In this document: positions 1 to 5,074 of the stretch, one piece after another | How positions within the stretch are numbered: position 1 is the first letter of the stretch | How the letters are laid out: each line of letters begins with the position of its first letter | Assembly (NCBI GenBank): GCA_015904055.1 | Contig: JABMDE010000031.1 | Location: forward strand, 4,090-9,163 | Source: Nitrospira sp. | GTDB taxonomy: Bacteria > Nitrospirota > Nitrospiria > Nitrospirales > Nitrospiraceae | Length of the DNA stretch: 5,074 nt | Reading direction: 5' to 3' | Made by a program: the position numbers and the translations under genes | Notes under the pieces: model-generated | The model's input: only the letters and a program-made list of their open reading frames with translations | The model's database searches: none | Told to the model about the DNA's origin: nothing

Positions 1-147
1 GGGATGAAGATCACCTCAGCGGCGTTCACCGCGCTGGTGGAGGATCTCGTGGCCGCGCTCGATACGTTCAACGTCCCGGAGCAAGAAAAGGGTGAATTGC
101 TCAGCGTCTTGGGACCGATGAATAAAGATATCGTCGAGGTCCCGTAG
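1..147 (+). CDS. Group 1 truncated haemoglobin, C-terminal end (partial)
   Basis: Frame 1 is open from the first base to the TAG at 145-147, giving 48 residues of a gene that begins outside the window. The peptide has the pattern of the last two helices (G/H) of group 1 (TrHbN-type) truncated haemoglobins: a GMKIT-like start, an FxALVEDLVAALD helix, a VPEQEKGELL turn and helix, then LGPMNKDIVE at the C-terminus. Members of this family are small cytoplasmic haem proteins of about 120 residues that bind O2 and NO and are often linked to NO detoxification or oxygen handling. The haem-ligating histidine and the distal residues lie upstream and cannot be checked here. A hairpin and an intrinsic terminator follow the stop codon, so this is the last gene of its transcript. 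The identification rests on recognition of the C-terminal family pattern only. Confidence 0.8.
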   Translation, partial: GMKITSAAFTALVEDLVAALDTFNVPEQEKGELLSVLGPMNKDIVEVP

Positions 148-158
148 GATCGCGGAAC

Positions 159-188
159 GCGTGGCTGGTCTACACAGGTCAGCCACGC
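159..188 (+). other. RNA hairpin just after the haemoglobin gene
   Basis: GCGTGGCTG at 159-167 pairs perfectly with CAGCCACGC at 180-188. The inner bases 168-171 and 176-179 extend the stem by two standard and two G-T wobble pairs, leaving the tetraloop ACAC. No T-run follows, so it is not a classic terminator by itself. It may protect the 3' end of the haemoglobin mRNA or act as a partial pause site ahead of the stronger hairpin at 227-256. Confidence 0.5.
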
Positions 189-226
189 AGATCTGCAGAG
201 CGATTCGCATTTCTAGAGCAATGCAC

Positions 227-260
227 AAGGGCGGCAGACAATAGTCTGTCGCCCTTTTCT
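227..260 (+). terminator. Intrinsic (Rho-independent) terminator
   Basis: A 13-base stem (227-239 with 244-256, one G-T wobble, otherwise perfect) closes an AATA loop. Its GC-rich base is followed by TTTT within 255-258. Because the left arm begins with AA, the structure also carries an A-run upstream and could work weakly in the other direction. It separates the haemoglobin gene from the gene starting at 292, so the latter probably has its own promoter or depends on read-through. Confidence 0.85.
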
Positions 261-274
261 ACATCGCAGCACAC

Positions 275-279
275 AAGGA
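275..279 (+). promoter_or_regulatory. Ribosome binding site for the HMA-like gene
   Basis: AAGGA lies 12 bases before ATG 292 and directly abuts TTG 280. This favours the ATG (or GTG 295) as start. The spacing is rather long, so the start is only moderately certain. Confidence 0.45.
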
Positions 280-291
280 TTGTGCCTAGCT

Positions 292-654
292 ATGGTGAAA
301 AATTCGCAACAAGGGGCACGGGCAATACTTCTGACTCTTGCCCTTGCAAGCGCGGACACACTCCACGCAGAGCCGAGGGCCAATGAACGTATCGCCTTGG
401 CCCTTTCCGGACAGAATTGCTCAGCGTACCATCAGGCCATTGCCAAGACGCTGTATCAGGTCCCCGGAGTCACACGCATCGATATGACTACCATCGATGG
501 CCATGTCTTGATCGACCGGATACAAGATCAGCGAACCGCAGAGGACTTCCGGACCATCGTCAATGGCATCCTCCCATCAGATACCCAATGCCGAGCTGAG
601 ATCATGGAATCCTGCATCTCGGCAGATCCAATGCCGCCGAGCCAGACTCGCTAA
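292..654 (+). CDS. Small exported protein with degenerate heavy-metal-associated (HMA-like) domain
   Basis: This encodes 120 residues from ATG 292. An AAGGA Shine-Dalgarno at 275-279 lies 12 bases upstream. The in-frame TTG at 280 is immediately next to that site and is unlikely to be the start. Residues 1-26 look like a Sec signal peptide: Lys3 and Arg10, a hydrophobic stretch AILLTLALA at 11-19, and a plausible cleavage after LHA at 24-26. Residues 34-94 resemble an HMA ferredoxin-like fold: a beta strand, GQNCSAY at 40-46, an alpha helix ending in VPGV (57-60), then two strands around TRIDMTTIDGHVLI and a second helix (82-94). In true HMA domains the loop is GMxCxxC; here the first Cys (Cys43) is kept but the second is Tyr46. 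Two further Cys (100, 108) lie in the tail. The product is probably periplasmic; metal binding is uncertain. It converges with the cupin gene and the stop codons overlap. Confidence 0.6.
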   Translation: MVKNSQQGARAILLTLALASADTLHAEPRANERIALALSGQNCSAYHQAIAKTLYQVPGVTRIDMTTIDGHVLIDRIQDQRTAEDFRTIVNGILPSDTQCRAEIMESCISADPMPPSQTR

Positions 655-971
655 CTCGGATTCGGCGAGACAAATACCAAGACCCGGAGCCGTTCTCCCG
701 TATGGTTCTTCACCCCATGCTCTTCGCCTGCAGGGGCCAATGTCGCCTGTCCTGCTCCTAACACCTGTTTCTCCGCTCCGACCTGAAACATCCCGTGCCC
801 TTCAAGAACCAGATAGACTTTATCCTGGTCGCCATGGACATGCCCCTGTTGTTCCTGACCCGACTCGAAACAATATACATCGCAGAAAAATCGCTCCGTC
901 TGAAACAGACTGTTCTTCTTCATCTTCTCACTGCTGAATCGCTGACAATCCGCAAGATTCATCACCTTCAT
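651..971 (-). CDS. Small single-domain cupin protein
   Basis: This encodes 106 residues from ATG 969-971, preceded by a good GAAAGG ribosome site (+ strand complement near 981-988). Upstream starts in the same frame lack one. The protein is a one-domain cupin. Motif 1 is visible as G38-x5-H44-x-H46, continuing to G58. Motif 2 is a full match to G-x5-P-x-G-x2-H-x3-N at residues 74-89, with P80, G82, H85 and N89. His44, His46 and His85 are the usual metal ligands. The motif-1 glutamate is missing: the residue in that position is Lys51 (or Asp50 with one less spacer residue). No signal peptide is seen, so it is likely cytoplasmic. Small cupins of this type are not assignable to a reaction; they may be metal-dependent enzymes or binding proteins. 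The gene lies 87 bases downstream of the coiled-coil gene on the same strand and may be co-transcribed with it. Confidence 0.8.
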   Translation of the reverse strand: MKVMNLADCQRFSSEKMKKNSLFQTERFFCDVYCFESGQEQQGHVHGDQDKVYLVLEGHGMFQVGAEKQVLGAGQATLAPAGEEHGVKNHTGERLRVLVFVSPNPS

Positions 972-980
972 CGCCACGTA

Positions 981-988
981 CCTTTCTT
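981..988 (-). promoter_or_regulatory. Ribosome binding site that sets the cupin start
   Basis: On the minus strand AAGAAAGG stands 9 bases before ATG 971. This places the start at 971 rather than at the longer in-frame start near 1001, which would put the site inside the coding region. Confidence 0.6.
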
Positions 989-1058
989 CACTGATACACA
1001 CTGCTTCTCAGCTTGCAACGACAGACAGTCGTAGCAGACCTATCCTGCCTACTACCGA

Positions 1059-1499
1059 TTAGGGCAACCGCGACAAGGCTTTCTGATAGGAGCTCTTAAT
1101 CTCGTCGAACGCCGCATCCACTGTGGTTTTCATGGCATGCCATTTTGCATCTGTCGTACCCCGCAAAGCATCCAACTTATTCTTGACCGCCTCTTTTTTC
1201 TTATCCAGCTCATCAATAGACTTCTGAAGCTCCGCCCTGGTCGATACCGAAACGTTACGCGCTTTGCCGCGCAAGGTCTCAATTTGACTATGAATGGCAG
1301 ATAACTCCTCCTGAGCTTTCCGTTGAAACGCGTCCTTTTGCTGGGCCGTATATTCTTTTGCCGCCTCGACCGTCTCACGAGCCTCCTTGGCTAAAGTGTC
1401 TGCGCCAGCCAGTGAATCTGGCACCATTCCAAGACCCAGGACAACCCAGACACACGCGATCCAGAGAGTCCGCGACAACCATGGGGGATGAGTCATCAT
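1059..1499 (-). CDS. Secreted coiled-coil protein of unknown function
   Basis: This encodes 146 residues (or 145 from the second ATG), preceded by a strong GAGGAG site at 1505-1510 on the minus strand. Residues 11-26 (TLWIACVWVVLGLGMV) form the hydrophobic core of a signal peptide, with a plausible cleavage after Ala33 (LAGA). The mature part, about 113 residues, is almost wholly helical and charged, rich in Lys, Glu, Ala and Gln, with heptad-like spacing of hydrophobics: AKEARETVEAAKEY, EELSAIHSQIETLRGKA, ELQKSIDELDKKKEAVKNKL. It contains no Cys in the mature part and no recognisable catalytic motif. It resembles apolipoprotein-like or stress-linked periplasmic coiled-coil proteins seen as hypothetical proteins in many environmental bacteria. 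Its function is not known to me. It heads a leftward unit that probably continues into the cupin gene and is divergent from the HDOD operon. Confidence 0.75.
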   Translation of the reverse strand: MMTHPPWLSRTLWIACVWVVLGLGMVPDSLAGADTLAKEARETVEAAKEYTAQQKDAFQRKAQEELSAIHSQIETLRGKARNVSVSTRAELQKSIDELDKKKEAVKNKLDALRGTTDAKWHAMKTTVDAAFDEIKSSYQKALSRLP

Positions 1500-1537
1500 T
1501 CTTTCTCCTCTGCGCCAATCTGCTGATCCACGTAGAA

Positions 1538-1566
1538 AGTATAGTCAAGCGGATTTGCAAAGTCAT
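1538..1566 (-). promoter_or_regulatory. Possible sigma70-type promoter for the coiled-coil gene
   Basis: On the minus strand a -10 element TATACT (complement of 1538-1543, 5 of 6 to consensus) lies 17 bases downstream of ATGACT (complement of 1561-1566, 4 of 6 to TTGACA). Transcription would start near 1531, giving a leader of about 32 bases with a good ribosome site. The same bases read TATAGT on the plus strand (1540-1545), but no good -35 accompanies it there, so the HDOD operon promoter is not resolved. This is a pattern match only. Confidence 0.35.
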
Positions 1567-1663
1567 CAGCACTCGGCAAATAGATTCCCTTCCCGCCCCG
1601 CTAAACTTTCGAGCACAACAACCGAGAAAGGAACATATCAGAGCATACCTGAGACAAAGCAAG

Positions 1664-1669
1664 AAGGAG
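1664..1669 (+). promoter_or_regulatory. Ribosome binding site deciding the HDOD start
   Basis: A perfect AAGGAG stands 8 bases before GTG 1678. It supports GTG 1678 as start over the in-frame TTG at 1555, which has no such site. Confidence 0.75.
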
Positions 1670-1677
1670 CAGTTACT

Positions 1678-2541
1678 GTGCCCCCTGAATGTCCAACAGC
1701 GTTAACACCAATCGAACAACTGGAGCAAGCGCTGCTCAAGAAGCTGGAGCGCGGTGACATCGAACTGCCGCTGTTGCCTCAAGTGGCCAGCCGAGTGATG
1801 GCCCTTACCTCCGATCCGTCCGCCGACGCCGCCAAACTGTCTTCCCTCATCCATCAAGACCAGGCCTTGGCCGCACACGTGCTGCGCATCGCCAATTCTC
1901 CCGCTTATATGCCCAGAAGCCCCGTCGCCTCTCTCCAGCATGCCGTCGCTATGCTGGGAATCAATTTGCTGTCTGAAATCGCGTTTACCACATCGTTGAA
2001 AGCCGGTGCGTTTCAGGTGCCGGGCCATGAAAACACAGTCAAGCAGTTATGGCGGCACTCACTAGCCAGCGGCGCCTTTGCAAAAGAGGTCGCCCGAACC
2101 AGACGCGTGAACGTAGAAAGCGCCTTTCTCTGCGGACTGTTACATGGAATTGGAAAACCCGTCGTCCTCCGCACGGCGGCGACGGTTGCGCGTGAGCAGC
2201 AGATCCAGGCCGACACGCCGATGTATCATATCGTGATTGAGGGCTATCATTCGCGTGTTGGATGCCTCATCGCCGAGAAGTGGAGCCTGCCCAAACAAGT
2301 CGTTGAGGTCATTCAATATTATGGTGATTATGACCATGCCACATCCAGCCGCCAGGAATGCATGCTCACCTGTGTTGCCGATCGACTGGCCACCCACATC
2401 CTCGCTCCGGATGCCATGCCGGAAGAACAGCTGCGTGACCATCCGGTGTTCGCAGAATTGAACCTCTACCCCAACGACATCGACCAACTCGTGGCCGGTA
2501 AGGACAAGGTACTGGCCATGGTAAACGCAATGAACTTATGA
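1678..2541 (+). CDS. HDOD-domain protein with degenerate HD motif (intact copy)
   Basis: This encodes 287 residues from GTG 1678. The HDOD domain covers roughly residues 27-225: it opens with [12 protein letters not shown] (30-41), then the [20 protein letters not shown] helix pair, [34 protein letters not shown] and [14 protein letters not shown] proteins are relatives of HD phosphohydrolases that mostly lack catalysis and act in bacterial signalling, for example in c-di-GMP, chemotaxis or stress circuits. Here the signature His-Asp is His156-Gly157, so metal-dependent hydrolysis is not expected. No receiver, GGDEF or EAL domain is attached. The stop overlaps the next start as ATGA (2538-2541), indicating translational coupling to the transhydrogenase frame. 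The last 194 or so codons lie in the tandemly duplicated segment; this copy is the one with a complete N-terminus and is probably functional. Confidence 0.88.
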   Translation: MPPECPTALTPIEQLEQALLKKLERGDIELPLLPQVASRVMALTSDPSADAAKLSSLIHQDQALAAHVLRIANSPAYMPRSPVASLQHAVAMLGINLLSEIAFTTSLKAGAFQVPGHENTVKQLWRHSLASGAFAKEVARTRRVNVESAFLCGLLHGIGKPVVLRTAATVAREQQIQADTPMYHIVIEGYHSRVGCLIAEKWSLPKQVVEVIQYYGDYDHATSSRQECMLTCVADRLATHILAPDAMPEEQLRDHPVFAELNLYPNDIDQLVAGKDKVLAMVNAMNL

Positions 2542-3113
2542 GTGCACCAACGGCTTTTGACATCATTGTGATCGGGGCCGGCCCCGCCGGCCAGAAAGCG
2601 GCCATCCAAGGCGCTAAATCCGGGAAGCGCGTGGCGCTCATCGAGCGTGAGCGCGGCATCGGAGGCAGCTGTGTCTACCGCGGAACGATCCCCAGTAAAA
2701 CATTGAGAGAAAGCGCACTCCAACTCGATCGACTCAAATCCGCCGGCGCAGCCTTCGACTTCAGCCTGAAACCAGGCATCCAAATCGCAACATTGCTGAG
2801 CCGCCTGGAAAGTGTCATATCGGCTCATGACACCTTTATGAGCCGGCAGCTCAAGCGCAACGGCATTTCACTGTTGCACGGACGCGCCGGCTTTCTCGAC
2901 GCGCGCACCATCGATATGCAGACGGTTGACGGAGGCCGCCAAGCATTGACCGCCGACACCATTATTCTGGCCACTGGCTCGCGTCCACGGAACCCGGAAA
3001 ACATTCCCGTCGATCACGAACACATTCTCGACAGCGATTCACTCCTGTCGATGATCTATCTGCCTCGCTCGTTGACGATCATCGGCGGCGGCGTCATCGG
3101 ATGCGAGTATGCC
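1961..3113 (+). repeat. Tandem direct repeat, copy 1 (1153 bases)
   Basis: This segment runs from HDOD codon 95 to sthA codon 192 and is repeated immediately downstream at 3114-4266 with a constant offset of 1153 bases and no indels. Hand alignment gives about 93 mismatches (about 92% identity). They are dense in 1961-2820 (about 82) and sparse in 2821-3113 (about 11). No terminal inverted repeats, transposase or flanking target-site duplication is present; the boundary is a 7-base microhomology. Confidence 0.95.
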
Positions 3114-3152
3114 TCAATTTGCTATCTGAAATCGCGTTTACCACGTCGTTGA
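2538..3152 (+). pseudogene. sthA: 3'-truncated sthA copy (FAD domain only)
   Basis: This encodes 204 residues, against about 466 for full-length SthA. Residues 1-194 match the intact downstream copy with about 11 substitutions: FAD-binding GAGPAG at 13-18, Glu36 at the end of the second strand, [13 protein letters not shown] at 42-54, the ATGSRP strand, and the start of the NAD(P) Rossmann motif GGGVIG (183-188). At the tandem-repeat junction the frame runs into HDOD DNA in a different reading frame and ends after a foreign tail of ten residues ([10 protein letters not shown]). The NAD(P) and dimerisation domains are lost, so transhydrogenase activity is not expected. It starts at ATG 2538, overlapping the HDOD stop. 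The coding sequence up to the junction shows no decay: no frameshift, no early stop and mainly silent differences from the other copy. The break is therefore recent, or it is an assembly join. Confidence 0.88.
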
Positions 3153-3694
3153 AAGCCGGCGCGTTTCAGGTGCCGGGCCATGAAGACACGGTCAAGCAGT
3201 TATGGCGACACTCACTGGCCAGCGGGGCCTTCGCCAAAGAGGTCGCCCGAACCAGACGCGTGAACGTCGAAAGCGCCTTTCTCTGCGGACTGTTGCACGG
3301 AATCGGAAAACCCGTTGTCCTCCGCACCGTGGCAACGGTTGCGCGTGAGCAGAAAATCCAGGCCGACACGCCGATGTTTCACATCGTGATCGACGGTTAT
3401 CATTCACGTGTGGGATGTCTCATCGCCGAGAAGTGGAGCCTCCCCAAACAAGTTGTTGAGGTCATTCAATACTATGGTGATTACGACCATGCCGCTTCCA
3501 GTCGCCAGGAATGCATGCTCACCTGCGTCGCCGATCGACTGGCCACGCACATCCTCGCTCCGGATGCCATGCCGGAAGAACAGCTGCGTGACCATCCGGT
3601 CTTTGCAGAATTAAACCTCTATCCCAATGATATCGACCAACTCGTGGCTGGTAAGGACAAGGTACTGGCCATGGTAAATGCAATGAACCTATGA
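3101..3694 (+). pseudogene. 5'-truncated HDOD gene copy
   Basis: An open frame of 197 residues begins at ATG 3101 inside the truncated sthA. After MRVCL it joins the HDOD frame at the repeat junction, and from Asn96 (intact-gene numbering) to the C-terminus it matches the intact protein with about six substitutions (N/D, A/V, Q/K, Y/F, E/D, T/A). The first 95 residues, half of the HDOD domain, are missing. No good ribosome site precedes ATG 3101, so expression would need re-initiation from the overlapping sthA fragment. The degenerate HG motif is also present here ([10 protein letters not shown]), so the loss of the HD aspartate is older than the split of the copies. The stop overlaps the start of the intact sthA by ATGA (3691-3694). 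It is probably a remnant, but translation through it may still matter for coupling to the downstream gene. Confidence 0.85.
3114..3120 (+). other. Microhomology junction of the tandem duplication
   Basis: TCAATTT occurs here and at 1961-1967 in the intact HDOD gene. The corresponding sthA position at 4267-4273 reads TCGATTT, one base different. The left flank (GAGTATGCC) is sthA and the right flank (GCTATCTGAAATC) is HDOD. Such a short shared sequence suggests illegitimate joining, or an assembler bridging on a short overlap. Confidence 0.85.
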
Positions 3695-4266
3695 GCACAC
3701 CGACCGCCTTTGACATCATTGTGATCGGGGCCGGCCCCGCCGGCCAGAAAGCAGCCATCCAAGGCGCGAAAGCCGGGAAACGCGTGGCGCTTATCGAACG
3801 GGAACGGGGTATCGGCGGAAGCTGCGTCTACCGCGGAACGATCCCCAGCAAAACGTTGAGAGAAAGCGCGCTCCAACTCGACCGGCTCAAAGCCGCCGGC
3901 GCCGCCTTCGACTTCAAGCTGAAACCGGACATCCAAATCGCAACACTGCTGAACCGCCTGGAGGATGTCATCTCGGCTCATGACACCTTTATGAGCCGGC
4001 AGCTCAGGCGCAACGGCATTTCACTGTTGCACGGACGCGCCGGCTTTCTCGACGAGCGCACCATCGATATGCAGACGGTCGACGGAGGCCGCCAATCATT
4101 GACCGCCGACGCCATTATTCTGGCCACAGGCTCGCGTCCCCGGAACCCGGAAAACATCCCCGTCGATCACGAACACATTCTCGACAGCGATTCACTCCTG
4201 TCAATGATCTACCTGCCTCGCTCGTTGACGATCATCGGCGGCGGCGTGATCGGATGCGAGTATGCC
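3114..4266 (+). repeat. Tandem direct repeat, copy 2 (1153 bases)
   Basis: This is the second copy of the unit at 1961-3113, directly abutting it. Its left edge is the novel junction; its right edge continues uninterrupted into the rest of the intact sthA. Homologous exchange between the two copies would delete one unit and restore a simple HDOD-sthA operon. Confidence 0.95.
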
Positions 4267-5074
4267 TCGATTTTTGCGTTGCTGGGGACGCAGGTGACGC
4301 TGATCGACCGTGCGCCCGCCCCGCTTCAATTCATGGACCATGAACTCGTGACACATTTTGTGAAACTCTTCGAACAGCAAGGCGGGCGCTATCTGGGCGG
4401 GCAGCAGGTCATGGAGGTTCGGTGGGACGGCGCCGCCCATGTCGTCACGACATTGAAAGACAACCCTCCGGTCAAGAGCGAGAAGCTCTTGGTTGCGCTG
4501 GGTCGGCAAGCTAACATGGAAGATCTCAATTTAGCAGCGGCAGGGCTTACGGCCACGGAGAAAGGCACACTCGCAGTCAACCAGTTCTGCCAGACGGATG
4601 TCCCGCACATCTATGCCGTCGGCGACATGGTCGGGGCTCCGGCACTCGCCTCAAAGGCGATGGAGCAAGGGCGCAGAGCCGCCAGGCATGCCCTGAACCT
4701 GCCGGTCGGTGATGCCGCATCGACCATCCCTCTGGGAATCTACACCATCCCTGAAATGGCCAGCATCGGTCTCGACGAAGAGGCTGCCCGTGAACGCTAT
4801 CGAGATCCACTCATTGGGCGGGCAAAGTTTGAAGAAGTCGCCAGAGCGCAAATATCGGGGGCCGGCCAAGGCCTCCTCAAAATGGTGGCAGACCCCTCAG
4901 GCGAACAGCTGCTCGGGGTACAGATTGTGGGAGAGTCGGCGACGGAACTGGTTCATGTCGGGCAATCCGCTCTTCAGCAAGGCGCCACCATCGAATTCTT
5001 CATCGACAACATCTTCAACTTTCCCACCTATGCCGAGACCTATCGCATCGCCGCCTTGGACATCCTCGGGCAAG
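3691..5074 (+). CDS. sthA: Soluble (Si-specific) NAD(P)+ transhydrogenase, near-complete, cut by window end
   Basis: This open frame of 461 codons continues off the window; only a handful of C-terminal residues are missing. SthA-type flavoproteins transfer hydride between NADPH and NAD+ in the cytoplasm to balance the two pools. Visible parts are FAD-binding GAGPAG (13-18), [13 protein letters not shown] (42-54), the NAD(P) Rossmann motif GGGVIG (183-188), the second FAD motif YAVGD (308-312), and the dimerisation domain from GIYTIPEMASIG (349 on). As in E. coli SthA, and unlike lipoamide dehydrogenase, the second redox Cys is replaced (Cys45 kept, Thr50 in place of Cys) and the C-terminal catalytic His is absent (NFPTYAE at 443-449). 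This argues against a disulphide reductase. ATG 3691 overlaps the stop of the truncated HDOD frame. No strong ribosome site is seen, so coupling is likely. Codons 1-192 are in repeat copy 2. Confidence 0.88.
   Translation, partial: MSTPTAFDIIVIGAGPAGQKAAIQGAKAGKRVALIERERGIGGSCVYRGTIPSKTLRESALQLDRLKAAGAAFDFKLKPDIQIATLLNRLEDVISAHDTFMSRQLRRNGISLLHGRAGFLDERTIDMQTVDGGRQSLTADAIILATGSRPRNPENIPVDHEHILDSDSLLSMIYLPRSLTIIGGGVIGCEYASIFALLGTQVTLIDRAPAPLQFMDHELVTHFVKLFEQQGGRYLGGQQVMEVRWDGAAHVVTTLKDNPPVKSEKLLVALGRQANMEDLNLAAAGLTATEKGTLAVNQFCQTDVPHIYAVGDMVGAPALASKAMEQGRRAARHALNLPVGDAASTIPLGIYTIPEMASIGLDEEAARERYRDPLIGRAKFEEVARAQISGAGQGLLKMVADPSGEQLLGVQIVGESATELVHVGQSALQQGATIEFFIDNIFNFPTYAETYRIAALDILGQ

Larger units (their letters stand above)
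1500..1677. other. Divergent intergenic region
   Basis: About 180 bases lie between the leftward coiled-coil gene and the rightward HDOD gene. It holds the ribosome sites of both (1505-1510 minus; 1664-1669 plus) and a candidate minus-strand promoter at 1538-1566. The HDOD frame stays open through it back to TTG 1555, but the Ser/Thr/Gln-rich translation there has no domain character and no ribosome site. I see no RNA gene or clear operator. Confidence 0.5.

Noticed and set aside
563..937. Plus-strand open frame over the end of the HMA-like gene and the cupin gene
   Set aside because: It has low-complexity, Arg/Ser/Pro-rich translation without domains and lies antisense to the well-supported cupin gene.
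985..1020. Separate promoter for the cupin gene (TTGCAA / TATCAG on the minus strand)
   Set aside because: Both elements match only 4 of 6, and the implied start would fall within the ribosome binding site.
1013..1036. Weak hairpin (ACGAC/GTCGT) between the coiled-coil and cupin genes
   Set aside because: It has a five-base core stem, mismatches outside it and no T-run on either strand, so it is not convincing as a terminator or regulator.
1555..1677. N-terminal extension of the HDOD gene to TTG 1555
   Set aside because: No ribosome site precedes it, the translation has no domain character, and a perfect AAGGAG precedes GTG 1678.
2366..2828. Minus-strand open frames over HDOD and sthA, repeated near 3519-3981
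   Set aside because: They are frame shadows of conserved coding DNA. They recur only because the underlying segment is duplicated.
3090..3150. Insertion-sequence scar at the junction
   Set aside because: No terminal inverted repeats or target duplication are seen; sthA passes directly into HDOD DNA at a short microhomology.
3101..3152. A SthA-HDOD fusion protein made by the duplication
   Set aside because: The sthA and HDOD frames differ by one base across the junction; the sthA frame stops at 3152 and no single frame joins the two domains.
1961..4266. A phase-variation or programmed rearrangement cassette
   Set aside because: There is no recombinase, no inverted repeat and no site-specific recombination site. 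The direct repeat alone gives no switch, because both genes already exist intact.

Overview
The window looks like chromosomal DNA of a free-living, moderately GC-rich Gram-negative bacterium. The style of the proteins (group 1 truncated haemoglobin, secreted coiled-coil protein, HDOD protein beside a SthA-type transhydrogenase) recalls Nitrospira/Nitrospirota. That placement is an inference from memory and has not been searched.

Layout. Bases 1-147 are the C-terminal end of a group 1 truncated haemoglobin gene. It is followed by a hairpin (159-188) and a strong intrinsic terminator (227-260). Next is a small exported protein with a degenerate heavy-metal-associated fold (292-654, +). It converges on a small cupin gene (651-971, -) so closely that the two stop codons overlap. 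Upstream of the cupin, on the same strand, lies a secreted coiled-coil protein gene (1059-1499, -). A roughly 180-base divergent intergenic region separates it from the rightward HDOD gene (GTG start at 1678).

The right two thirds is the notable part. The ancestral layout was evidently a two-gene operon: an HDOD-domain protein overlapping by ATGA a soluble (Si-specific) NAD(P)+ transhydrogenase, SthA. An internal 1153-base segment running from mid-HDOD to mid-SthA is now present twice in direct tandem (1961-3113 and 3114-4266). The order is therefore intact HDOD, 3'-truncated sthA, 5'-truncated HDOD, near-complete sthA (cut by the window end). The join has a 7-base microhomology (TCAATTT) and no mobile element. 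By hand alignment the copies differ at about 93 of 1153 positions (about 92% identity) with no indels, but at only about 17 amino acids.

That pattern of mainly silent differences means the two copies diverged while both were parts of functional genes. This fits either recombination between related strains or a chimeric (strain-mixed) assembly better than an old duplication decaying in place. I see no clear new biological system. The duplication is the most important thing to verify. The intact genes suggest a redox-balancing enzyme (SthA) translated together with an HDOD signalling-type protein whose HD motif is degenerate.
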